Counted from the stretch's first letter, positions 1-6,646 are shown. The stretch: DNA of 9,316 nucleotides from Candidatus Mediterraneibacter gallistercoris (GCA_019119745.1 DWWI01000125.1:1-9316), one strand, 5' to 3'. A program made the numbers and translations. The notes: generated from the letters alone by a model not told the origin.

Positions 1-157
1 GCTGCCACCAGACAGAAAGAGATGATACTATCATATACTGATTGAAGGAGATGTGAAAGGATAACTTCTACTTGTGAAAGAGTAAAGTCTATCTCATGTC
101 AGTGAACTAGAATTTAAAATTTCATTTCACCAGAAGGACACGGAGTGAAGCTGTGTA

Positions 158-187
158 TTGACATTGGACAACCGGATGCAGTATGAT
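158..187 (+). promoter_or_regulatory. Sigma-A promoter for comM-dprA-topA
   Basis: A perfect -35 TTGACA (158-163) is followed after 18 nt by TATGAT (182-187), five of six matches to the -10 consensus. The predicted transcription start is near 194, leaving a 5' leader of about 140 nt before the comM start at 336. It is the best promoter-like sequence in front of the comM-dprA-topA group. The assignment rests on consensus matching only. Confidence 0.7.
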
Positions 188-199
188 TGACATACATTC

Positions 200-259
200 C
201 CGAAAGAATTCATTTTCGGTAATCTTGCCCTTGAGGGAGGGCGTCTGGCCGGATCGGCC
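200..259 (+). promoter_or_regulatory. Structured leader of comM: three hairpins in a row
   Basis: Three short inverted repeats follow each other in the predicted leader. CCGAAA (200-205) pairs with TTTCGG (214-219). GCCCT (227-231) pairs with AGGGC (238-242). GGCCG (247-251) pairs with CGGCC (255-259) across a 3-nt loop. A T-rich but interrupted stretch (262-279) follows the last one, so a weak terminator or attenuator is possible. It matches no riboswitch class I recognise, and a role is inferred, not shown. Confidence 0.4.
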
Positions 260-335
260 GGGTATTTCTATTATTTTATCAGTGGTGTTTTTATGCAGCC
301 GATACAGGGAGGAGACTCAGAAGAAAGGAGCGCGA

Positions 336-1895
336 ATGAGTTTCAGCACAGTTTTGTCCGCTGCCATTGAAGGACTCAAAGTTGAATTTGTCCGGGTGGA
401 GGCGGATGTATCTAATGGACTTCCGGTATTTCATATGGTGGGATATCTGTCGTCAGAGGTCAGGGAAGCAGGAGAGCGTGTGCGTACCGCGATCAAAAAT
501 TCCGGCTTTGATTATCCGGCAAAGCGTACGGTGATTAATCTATCTCCTGCCACACTCAGAAAAAGAGGGGCGTCATTTGATCTGCCGATTGCTGTATCAA
601 TACTGTCTTCACTGGGACAGATTCTGCCGGGAAAAATGGAAGAATATCTGATCATCGGAGAATTAAGCCTGGACGGACAGGTAAGAAAGGTTCCGGGTAT
701 ACTGCCGGTGGTCATGGAAGCTCTGGAAAATGGGATTACCTGCTGTATTGTTCCGAAAGAAAATGAAGCAGAGGGAAGGCTGGTCAGCGGAATGAAGGTA
801 ATTGGAGTAGAAAACCTGCAGGAGGCTGTTGATTGTTTAACAGGAAAGAATATCTGCGGTCTGCATGGCGGCGCCGGGATAAAAGAGACATATCAGGACT
901 TGCCGTCTGTATTGGAAACAAAGGATGAAAGCCTGCCGGATTTCTCTCAGATTAAAGGTCAGGAAAATGTAAAAAGAGCTGCAGAGATCGCTGTTTCCGG
1001 CGGACACAACATTCTGATGATCGGGCCTCCGGGCGGAGGCAAGTCGATGACTGCAAAATGCATTGCCGGTATTCTGCCTCCGCTGGATCTGAAAGAGAGT
1101 ATGGAGATTACAAAAGTATACAGTGTGCTCGGACTTTTGAAAGAAGAGTCGCCCCTGATACAGGAGAGGCCTTTCAGAGAGGTACATCATACAGCGACAA
1201 GAGCAGCGCTGATCGGGGGCGGCGCTGTGCCGCGGCCGGGCGAGATAAGCCTTGCTCATGGGGGAGTCCTTTTTCTGGATGAGCTTCCCGAATTCAAAAA
1301 AAGTGTTCTGGAAGTGCTTCGGCAGCCGTTGGAGGAGCGGTACATACGGATATCGAGGACATATGGGAATTATACATTCCCGGCAGATTTTATGCTGGTA
1401 GCGGCGATGAATCCATGTCCGTGCGGATGCTATCCTGATCTGGAAAAATGTACATGTACTCCGGCGCAGATACAGATGTATTTGAGCAGGATCAGCCGTC
1501 CGTTTCTGGACAGAATTGATTTGTGTGTGGAGGCGCCGCGTATCAGATATGAAGAGCTGACAGGGGAAGGGAGCAGTGAAAGTTCGGAAGAAATCAGGAG
1601 AAGAGTATGTCGGGCAAGAGAGATTCAGAAGGAACGTTACAGAGGAACATCTATAACGACGAATGCTATGCTTGGAAGTGACGATCTGAAGAGATACTGC
1701 GGCCTGGGACAGGTCGAAAACAAGCTGATGGAACGTGCATTTACAGTGATGGAACTGACGGCACGCGCATATCACAGAGTTATAAAGACAGCGCGCACGA
1801 TTGCCGATCTGGACGGAGAGGAGCATATCAGGGAGGTACATTTGGCGGAAGCGCTCGGTTACAGGATGGTAGACAGGAAGTACTGGAGGAGGTAA
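336..1895 (+). CDS. comM: ComM/YifB family AAA+ ATPase (Mg-chelatase-like)
   Basis: 519-residue cytoplasmic AAA+ protein of the YifB/ComM family. Characterised ComM is a hexameric branch-migration helicase that extends heteroduplex during natural transformation. Family members are widespread in bacteria not known to be competent, so the role here is inferred. Residues 1 to about 170 form the Lon-protease-like N-terminal domain typical of the family. The ATPase core follows: Walker A GPPGGGKS at 230-237, Walker B VLFLDE at 311-316, and the family signature AAMNPCPCG at 356-364, continuing to a CTCTP segment near 372. A C-terminal Mg-chelatase-type helical region with a likely sensor-2 arginine (RVIKTARTIADL, 481-492) ends the protein. 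The length is normal for the family. The ATG at 336 is chosen because GAAAGGAG lies 5 nt upstream and MSFSTVLSAAIEGL matches the usual N-terminus; an in-frame ATG at 183 is rejected. It is the first gene of an apparent operon with dprA, whose start lies 2 nt past this stop. Confidence 0.93.
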   Translation: MSFSTVLSAAIEGLKVEFVRVEADVSNGLPVFHMVGYLSSEVREAGERVRTAIKNSGFDYPAKRTVINLSPATLRKRGASFDLPIAVSILSSLGQILPGKMEEYLIIGELSLDGQVRKVPGILPVVMEALENGITCCIVPKENEAEGRLVSGMKVIGVENLQEAVDCLTGKNICGLHGGAGIKETYQDLPSVLETKDESLPDFSQIKGQENVKRAAEIAVSGGHNILMIGPPGGGKSMTAKCIAGILPPLDLKESMEITKVYSVLGLLKEESPLIQERPFREVHHTATRAALIGGGAVPRPGEISLAHGGVLFLDELPEFKKSVLEVLRQPLEERYIRISRTYGNYTFPADFMLVAAMNPCPCGCYPDLEKCTCTPAQIQMYLSRISRPFLDRIDLCVEAPRIRYEELTGEGSSESSEEIRRRVCRAREIQKERYRGTSITTNAMLGSDDLKRYCGLGQVENKLMERAFTVMELTARAYHRVIKTARTIADLDGEEHIREVHLAEALGYRMVDRKYWRR

Positions 1896-1897
1896 AA

Positions 1898-2989
1898 ATG
1901 AAATACGAGTTCTGGATGGCGGGAATACAGGGAGTGGCTGCACAGAAAAAAATCAGATTGAGAGAATGTATGAAATCCGCAGAAGCGATTTATTATATAG
2001 AAGAAATACAATTGCGGCAATTCGGGTTCTTGAATGACAATGAGTGTAATAAGATTATGCAGGCAGGCAAAAACAGGCAATTTCAGTCGGACTATGAGAA
2101 AATGGTTGAAAAGGGGATACGGTTTGTACCGTACTTTTCAGAAGAGTATCCGGAAAGTCTGAAAGAAATTTCCGATTATCCGTATGCGCTTTATGTAAAA
2201 GGCAGTCTCCCGCAGAAAACGACGAGGAAAGCTGCGATAATCGGCGCGAGACGATGTACGCCGTACGGAGAGAAATATGCTATTGATTTTGCCCGGGCAC
2301 TGGCGGAGTGCGGCGTGGAGATTATCAGTGGAATGGCAAGAGGAATTGACGGGATGGGGCACAGAGGCGCGCTGCTTGCGGGCGGCAGAACATACGCTGT
2401 ACTTGGATCCGGAGCAGACGTGTGCTATCCGCGGGAACATATCGGACTTTATGTCGATATTTTGGAGCAAGGCGGTGGAATTCTGTCCGAACAGCCGCCG
2501 GGAACAGCACCGCTTCCCTATAACTTCCCTGCGCGTAACCGGATTATAAGCGGTCTGTCCGATGCTGTTCTTGTCATGGAGGCGGGGAGAAAAAGCGGAT
2601 CGCTGATTACAGTCGACCTGGCGCTGGAGCAGGGAAAGGATATCTATGCACTGCCCGGACCGGTAAACAGTGCATTGAGCGATGGCTGTAATCATCTGAT
2701 CCGGCAGGGGGCGGGAATTCTGCTCTCGCCGGAGGCGCTTCTCGAGGAATGGGGAATTGCAAAAAAAGAGCCCGCAGAGGCGGGTAAAAAGAAAATCAAA
2801 AATGAAAAAAAACTTGAAAGTGCCGAAAAATTGGTGTATAGTTGTCTCGGTTTGTATCCCAAGAATCTGGAACAGCTGGTCTGTGAGACAAAGCTGAATA
2901 TTAAAGAGGTTCTGGAGAATCTTGTTACTCTGGAACTACGTGGATATGTACGTGAAATATCAAAGAATTATTATGTTATATCAGAATAA
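1898..2989 (+). CDS. dprA: DNA-processing protein DprA
   Basis: 363-residue DprA (Smf) protein. DprA binds incoming single-stranded DNA in the cytoplasm and loads RecA onto it. It is also widely kept in non-competent bacteria. Residues 1 to about 105 are the variable N-terminal helical region. Residues about 106-285 are the Rossmann-like core, with GARR at 116-119, SGMARGID at 144-151, LGSGADVCYP at 169-178 and FPARNRIISGL at 210-220, all hallmarks of the family. Residues about 308-361 form a C-terminal winged-helix domain. The linker (about 288-306) is very lysine-rich and coded by A-tracts of 7 and 8 bases. The start is set by GGAGGAGG at 1885-1892, which overlaps the comM stop; the two genes are 2 nt apart and likely translationally coupled. 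topA follows 35 nt downstream. The protein looks complete. Confidence 0.95.
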   Translation: MKYEFWMAGIQGVAAQKKIRLRECMKSAEAIYYIEEIQLRQFGFLNDNECNKIMQAGKNRQFQSDYEKMVEKGIRFVPYFSEEYPESLKEISDYPYALYVKGSLPQKTTRKAAIIGARRCTPYGEKYAIDFARALAECGVEIISGMARGIDGMGHRGALLAGGRTYAVLGSGADVCYPREHIGLYVDILEQGGGILSEQPPGTAPLPYNFPARNRIISGLSDAVLVMEAGRKSGSLITVDLALEQGKDIYALPGPVNSALSDGCNHLIRQGAGILLSPEALLEEWGIAKKEPAEAGKKKIKNEKKLESAEKLVYSCLGLYPKNLEQLVCETKLNIKEVLENLVTLELRGYVREISKNYYVISE

Positions 2990-3024
2990 AAGGCAAAAGC
3001 GGGCCTATGGAGGGAGTCAGTTTT

Positions 3025-5103
3025 ATGGCGCATTATCTTGTTATCGTGGAGTCACCTGCGAAAGTAAAGACGATCAAAAAATTTCTGGGGAGCAATTATA
3101 CGGTTGCGGCATCTCAGGGACATGTACGTGATCTGCCCAAGAGCTCGCTCGGTATTGACATTGAACATGACTATGAACCCAAATATATTACAATACGCGG
3201 CAAGGGGGATATTCTTGCAAATCTCAGAAAGGAAGCAAAGAAATCCGATAAAGTATATCTGGCAACCGACCCTGACCGGGAAGGAGAAGCGATTTCATGG
3301 CATCTTGCCGCTGCGCTGAAGCTGGACGAGAAGAAAATGCGCCGCATTACTTTTAACGAGATTACAAAGAAGGCCGTGAAAACCTCATTGAAGGCTCCGC
3401 GGGATATTGATATGAATCTGGTCAATGCACAGCAGGCAAGGCGTGTCCTTGACCGTATGGTGGGGTATATGATCAGTCCGATACTGTGGGCTAAGGTAAA
3501 ACGCGGGTTGAGCGCCGGACGTGTTCAGTCTGTCGCGCTTCGCCTTGTAGCTGACAGGGAAGAGGAAATCAACGCTTTTATTCCGGAAGAATACTGGACG
3601 CTTGATGCGGTGCTTAAGGTCAAAGGAGAAAAGCGGCCACTTGTCGCAAAATTTTACGGAACAGACAAGAAGAAAATTACGATTCATTCAGAAAAAGAAC
3701 TGAATGAAATCCTTCATAAGATTGAAAATGCAGAGTTCAGGATCACAGATATCAAAACATCAGAGCGTATCCGCAAGGCTCCGCTTCCGTTTACTACGAG
3801 TACCCTTCAGCAGGAGGCTGCAAAGGCGCTGAATTTCGGAACTCAGAAGACGATGCGTATCGCTCAGCAGCTCTATGAAGGAATTGATATAAAAGGAAAC
3901 GGAACAGTCGGTGTTATCACATACCTGCGTACTGATTCGACGAGAATCGCTGACGAGGCGGATGCAGCTGCGAGAGAGTATATTTCATCTAATTACGGGG
4001 ATGAATATGCCGCGGCAAAACAGAATTCTGTGAGCGGCGGAAAGAAGATACAGGATGCGCATGAGGCAATACGGCCCACAGATATCACAAGGACCCCGGC
4101 CTCATTGAAGGACTCTCTGACAAGAGACCAGTTCAGACTGTATCAGCTGATCTGGAAACGTTTTGCTGCGAGCCGTATGAATCCGGCCCGTTATGAGGCA
4201 ACGTCTGTCAGAATCGGCGCGGACGAATACTGTTTTACGGTATCCGCGTCCAAACTGCTTTTTGACGGGTTCCGTTCCGTATATACGGAAGCAGATGAGG
4301 AAAAGGAAGAAAGCAACGTCCTGGTCGGCAACCTGAGCATGGATTCCGTACTGAAAAAAGAAGAACTTGACCCCAAACAGCACTTTACACAGCCGCCGGC
4401 ACATTATACGGAAGCCAGCCTTGTCAAGACACTCGAGGAACTGGGGATCGGGCGCCCCAGTACTTATGCGCCTACAATTTCCATTATACTGGGCCGCCGG
4501 TATGTGACAAAAGAGGCGAAAAACCTTTATCTCACTGAGATTGGCGAAGTGGTCAACAACATGATGAAACAGTCTTTCCCGAGCATTGTAGATGTCAATT
4601 TTACGGCTAATATGGAAGGTCTTCTGGATATGGTTGAAGAAGGTAAAGTGGAGTGGAAAGAAATCATCCGTAATTTCTATCCGGATCTCGAAGAAGCTGT
4701 AAAAAAGGCGGAGAAAGAACTGGAGACAGTAAAGATTGAAGATGAGGTGACAGATGTTATCTGCGAGGAATGCGGCAGAAATATGGTCATCAAATACGGA
4801 CCGCACGGAAAGTTCCTTGCATGTCCGGGCTTTCCGGAGTGCCGTAATACAAAACCGTATCTGGAGAAGATAGGGGTTCCATGTCCTGTCTGCGGTAAGG
4901 ATATAGTAATCCGCAAGACAAAGAAGGGCAGAAGGTACTATGGCTGCGAGAATAATCCGGAATGTGATTTCATGTCCTGGCAGAAACCATCCAAAGAAAA
5001 ATGTCCGGAATGCGGCGGATATATGGTGGAAAAAGGAAATAAGCTGGTATGTGCGGATGAAAAGTGCGGGTATGTTACAGCACTGAATAAGAAGAAAGAA
5101 TAA
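3025..5103 (+). CDS. topA: DNA topoisomerase I (type IA)
   Basis: 692-residue type IA topoisomerase, which relaxes negative supercoils by transient cleavage of one strand through a 5'-phosphotyrosine. The TOPRIM domain (about 1-140) carries the metal-binding glutamate E9 in VIVESPAK and the DxDxE set D82, D84, E86 in TDPDREGEAISWH. The catalytic tyrosine is Y300 in GVITYLRTDSTRIAD. The GIGRPSTYAP stretch (474-483) is another family signature. Three C-terminal zinc ribbons each have four cysteines: C580/583/600/606, C620/623/641/647 and C660/663/676/681. These bind single-stranded DNA in the family. The ATG at 3025 is preferred over the in-frame ATG at 3007 because GGAGGGAG (3009-3016) lies 8 nt before it and MAHYLVIVESPAK is the usual N-terminus. 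It sits downstream of dprA, as in many Firmicutes. No convincing terminator follows the stop, so some read-through into codY is possible. Confidence 0.97.
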   Translation: MAHYLVIVESPAKVKTIKKFLGSNYTVAASQGHVRDLPKSSLGIDIEHDYEPKYITIRGKGDILANLRKEAKKSDKVYLATDPDREGEAISWHLAAALKLDEKKMRRITFNEITKKAVKTSLKAPRDIDMNLVNAQQARRVLDRMVGYMISPILWAKVKRGLSAGRVQSVALRLVADREEEINAFIPEEYWTLDAVLKVKGEKRPLVAKFYGTDKKKITIHSEKELNEILHKIENAEFRITDIKTSERIRKAPLPFTTSTLQQEAAKALNFGTQKTMRIAQQLYEGIDIKGNGTVGVITYLRTDSTRIADEADAAAREYISSNYGDEYAAAKQNSVSGGKKIQDAHEAIRPTDITRTPASLKDSLTRDQFRLYQLIWKRFAASRMNPARYEATSVRIGADEYCFTVSASKLLFDGFRSVYTEADEEKEESNVLVGNLSMDSVLKKEELDPKQHFTQPPAHYTEASLVKTLEELGIGRPSTYAPTISIILGRRYVTKEAKNLYLTEIGEVVNNMMKQSFPSIVDVNFTANMEGLLDMVEEGKVEWKEIIRNFYPDLEEAVKKAEKELETVKIEDEVTDVICEECGRNMVIKYGPHGKFLACPGFPECRNTKPYLEKIGVPCPVCGKDIVIRKTKKGRRYYGCENNPECDFMSWQKPSKEKCPECGGYMVEKGNKLVCADEKCGYVTALNKKKE

Positions 5104-5121
5104 AAGATTGATGAAATTGCA

Positions 5122-5150
5122 TTGCTATTCTGAAAATTGTGTGATAACAT
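5122..5150 (+). promoter_or_regulatory. Putative codY promoter with extended -10
   Basis: TTGCTA (5122-5127) and TAACAT (5145-5150) are each four of six matches to the sigma-A consensus. They are separated by an optimal 17 nt, and TG at 5142-5143 creates an extended -10, which would compensate for the weak hexamers. The leader to the codY start at 5221 would be about 60-65 nt. It is the best candidate in the topA-codY gap, but it rests on consensus matching alone. Confidence 0.5.
5124..5138 (+). promoter_or_regulatory. CodY-box-like operator
   Basis: The 15 bases GCTATTCTGAAAATT match the CodY box consensus AATTTTCWGAAAATT at 12 of 15 positions, with the right half-site perfect. The site overlaps the -35 hexamer and spacer of the putative codY promoter, where a bound repressor would block RNA polymerase. 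Autorepression of codY is known in several Firmicutes; applying it here is inference. Confidence 0.5.
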
Positions 5151-5220
5151 ATGTTTATCTAGCGAATTATTGGAATTTGTATATACAATTGTGATATACG
5201 GAAGATATGCGGAGGAAATA

Positions 5221-6000
5221 ATGAGCGTACAATTATTAGACAAAACAAGAAAAATCAATAAGCTGCTCCATAATAATAATTCGAGCAAGGTAGTATTTAA
5301 TGATATCTGTGCAGTCCTTACAGAAATTCTTGACTCGAATGTCCTTGTGGTCAGCCGGAAAGGTAAGATCCTCGGGGTAAGCAAATGCCCTGATGTAAAA
5401 GAAATCCATGAATTGATTACAGAGTCGGTCGGTTCCCATATTGATGCAATGTTAAATGAGCGTCTTTTGAGTATCCTTTCCACAAAGGAAAATGTCAATC
5501 TCGAAACTCTTGGTTTTTCACCCGATGCGGTGCAGGGCTATCAGGCGATTGTTACACCTATCGATATCGCGGGAGAACGTCTTGGAACTTTATTTATTTA
5601 TAAACAGGATTCAGCCTATTCGATTGACGACATTATTCTCAGTGAATATGGCACCGCAGTGGTAGGGCTTGAGATGCTGCGTTCTGTAAATGAAGAAAAT
5701 GCAGAGGAATCGAGAAAAGAACATATTGTTCAGTCGGCTATCAGCACACTGTCTTTCTCGGAACTGGAAGCGATTATACATATTTTCGATGAGCTGGGCG
5801 GAACAGAGGGGATTCTTGTAGCCAGCAAGATTGCGGACAGAGTAGGAATCACACGTTCGGTGATCGTTAATGCACTGCGCAAATTCGAGAGTGCAGGTGT
5901 GATCGAATCCCGTTCTTCCGGTATGAAGGGTACATATATAAAAGTGCTTAATGATTATGTGTTTACCGAGCTTGACAAGATTAAGAAAGAGCGGATGTAG
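5221..6000 (+). CDS. codY: GTP-sensing global transcriptional repressor CodY
   Basis: 259-residue CodY, the usual length. CodY is a cytoplasmic dimeric repressor of amino-acid uptake and synthesis, and of other stationary-phase and virulence genes. It is active when GTP and branched-chain amino acids are plentiful. Residues 1 to about 155 form the GAF effector domain. A linker helix follows, then the winged helix-turn-helix with the near-invariant stretch ASKIADRVGITRSVIVNALR (201-220) and MKGTYIKVLN (235-244). The start is set by GGAGG at 5211-5215, 5 nt before the ATG. An upstream in-frame ATG at 5137 has no such site and would overlap the promoter. The DNA-binding domain looks almost identical to Bacillus CodY, while the effector region (about 53-105) is clearly more divergent. 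A CodY-box-like site overlaps its promoter. A small gene follows 16 nt downstream, probably in the same transcript. Confidence 0.97.
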   Translation: MSVQLLDKTRKINKLLHNNNSSKVVFNDICAVLTEILDSNVLVVSRKGKILGVSKCPDVKEIHELITESVGSHIDAMLNERLLSILSTKENVNLETLGFSPDAVQGYQAIVTPIDIAGERLGTLFIYKQDSAYSIDDIILSEYGTAVVGLEMLRSVNEENAEESRKEHIVQSAISTLSFSELEAIIHIFDELGGTEGILVASKIADRVGITRSVIVNALRKFESAGVIESRSSGMKGTYIKVLNDYVFTELDKIKKERM

Positions 6001-6016
6001 GCTGGAGGTTTTGCAT

Positions 6017-6343
6017 ATGTATGAAGGAAATCCTGTTGATCTCAGAATGGAAAAGATTCTTTCTGCCGACGGTATCTTTGATGATTCGACCCGGCAGTGC
6101 AGAGTGTGCAAATATGATCCGGAGGAAGATTACATCTATCTTGAACTGAAAGAGGATAAGCTGGAGACTATCTCTCTGGATGCTAAATACAGATGTTACA
6201 TATCAACGAGGACAGAACTGCTGTACTGCACCGGCGTAGTGAAAGAGCGGTACTGCCAGGAAGATAAAAATCTATTGAAGTTCAGAATAGAAAACGGTTT
6301 TTATAATGTATACGAAGGAAGAAAAATGACGAAACGTGCCTGA
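6017..6343 (+). CDS. 108-aa protein of unknown function, downstream of codY
   Basis: A 108-residue soluble protein with no signal peptide or membrane segment, not recognised with confidence. The ATG at 6017 is chosen because GGAGG at 6004-6008 lies 8 nt upstream. It starts 16 nt after the codY stop and is probably co-transcribed. The sequence alternates hydrophobic and polar residues in short stretches (DYIYLEL, YRCYIST, LLKFRIE, FYNVYEG), suggesting a small beta-barrel. The pattern, ending in a basic tail (GRKMTKRA), is loosely reminiscent of the N-terminal barrel that precedes PilZ domains in YcgR-like proteins. I see no PilZ RxxxR signature, so this is only a guess. C28 and C31 (CRVC) could bind metal, with C60, C72 and C80 elsewhere in the chain. 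The last codons lie in the stem of the terminator. Confidence 0.8.
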   Translation: MYEGNPVDLRMEKILSADGIFDDSTRQCRVCKYDPEEDYIYLELKEDKLETISLDAKYRCYISTRTELLYCTGVVKERYCQEDKNLLKFRIENGFYNVYEGRKMTKRA

Positions 6344-6362
6344 ATAGGTACGTTTCTTTTTT
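6331..6362 (+). terminator. Rho-independent terminator of the codY unit
   Basis: GAAACGTGCCT (6331-6341) pairs with AGGTACGTTTC (6346-6356) over 11 positions with one G-T wobble and a GAAT loop. Six T residues follow at 6357-6362. The left arm is coding sequence and the stop codon TGA (6341-6343) spans the end of the left arm and the loop, so the gene end and the terminator overlap. Confidence 0.88.
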
Positions 6363-6401
6363 ACTTTATAGGAAATTCCGATTTTTCCAGAAAGTAAAAG
6401 A
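6357..6401. repeat. 45-nt imperfect inverted repeat after the terminator
   Basis: The left arm TTTTTTACTTT (6357-6367) pairs with AAAGTAAAAGA (6391-6401), including one wobble. Inside, GGAAA (6371-6375) pairs with TTTCC (6384-6388) around an 8-nt loop. The outer left arm is the T-tract of the preceding terminator. It may be part of the same termination region read from the other strand, or lie at the edge of the neighbouring insertion sequence. Confidence 0.55.
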
Positions 6402-6403
6402 AA

Positions 6404-6443
6404 CACGCGTTCACCAAACTTGAGCTTGGTGAACACGTGCGTG
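6404..6443 (-). terminator. Bulged hairpin: - strand terminator and/or oriIS end
   Basis: GTTCACCAA (6409-6417) pairs perfectly with TTGGTGAAC (6426-6434) around an 8-nt loop. The stem continues with CACGC (6404-6408) and GCGTG (6439-6443) after a 4-nt ACGT bulge (6435-6438). Read on the - strand, it follows the small acidic gene and is succeeded by the T-rich TTTCTTTTACTTT, so it can act as a terminator for the transposase unit. Its place past the 3' end of the transposase genes also fits the subterminal hairpin of an oriIS end. Confidence 0.6.
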
Positions 6444-6469
6444 GGAATGACAATAAGACGATGGTCAGG

Positions 6470-6646
6470 TTAGAAGATATAAAAACCTTCTTCACCAAAC
6501 AAATCGTCAAAAGGATCGTCTTCATTTAGAAAATAATCCATATCCAGAAGGTCATCCTCGCTCATATGGCGAATGTCCTCGGATGTCATTCCTTCCGGTG
6601 GATTTTCTATGTATTTTTTGCGCAGTTCCTCGATATCTGGTTTCAT
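6470..6646 (-). CDS. 58-aa highly acidic protein linked to the IS transposase
   Basis: A 58-residue protein of unknown function, rich in Asp and Glu (19 acidic against 5 Lys/Arg). The acidity is concentrated in the C-terminal half (SEDDLLDMD, NEDDPFDDL) and the protein ends in aromatic residues (GFYIF). There is no signal peptide or membrane segment. The start at 6646 is chosen because AAAGGAGG (6656-6663) lies 9 nt upstream on the - strand; the in-frame ATG at 6655 abuts that site with no spacing. It begins 40 nt after the transposase stop on the same strand, so the two are probably co-transcribed and the gene belongs to the element. Its charge suggests a DNA mimic or a partner of a basic protein such as the transposase, but this is speculation. 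The good ribosome binding site argues against a chance frame. Confidence 0.72.
   Translation of the reverse strand: MKPDIEELRKKYIENPPEGMTSEDIRHMSEDDLLDMDYFLNEDDPFDDLFGEEGFYIF

Larger units (their letters stand above)
1..335. other. Non-coding stretch upstream of comM
   Basis: No gene is supported here. All three forward frames near the left edge close within about 45 bases, so any upstream gene contributes at most a few C-terminal codons and cannot be identified. An open frame begins at an ATG at 183, in frame with comM. It would add 51 residues unlike the ComM/YifB N-terminus, lacks a good ribosome binding site, and starts inside the -10 box of the promoter at 158-187. I therefore treat it as untranslated. 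The stretch holds that promoter and a structured leader, both listed separately. Nothing recognisable was seen in 1-157. Confidence 0.6.

Noticed and set aside
110..122. AT-rich palindrome AATTTAAAATT considered as a CodY box upstream of comM
   Set aside because: It lacks the TTCWGAA core of the CodY consensus and is no more than a short AT palindrome.
183..335. In-frame N-terminal extension of comM from the ATG at 183
   Set aside because: The 51 added residues do not resemble the family, the start overlaps a -10 box, and the ATG at 336 has a well-spaced GAAAGGAG site and the expected N-terminal sequence.
837..1943. Long - strand open frame (368 codons) opposite comM
   Set aside because: Low-complexity, Cys/Arg/Phe-rich translation with no recognisable domain, entirely antisense to a strongly conserved gene; a coding shadow.
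2138..2695. 185-codon - strand open frame opposite dprA
   Set aside because: Antisense to the conserved DprA core, with no start signal or family resemblance.
4102..4806. 234-codon - strand open frame opposite topA
   Set aside because: Antisense to the topoisomerase core; Phe/Cys-rich composition typical of reverse-strand shadows.
4938..5498. 186-codon - strand open frame across the topA-codY junction
   Set aside because: It spans the end of topA, the codY promoter and the codY start, lacks a ribosome binding site, and has serine/phenylalanine-rich shadow composition.
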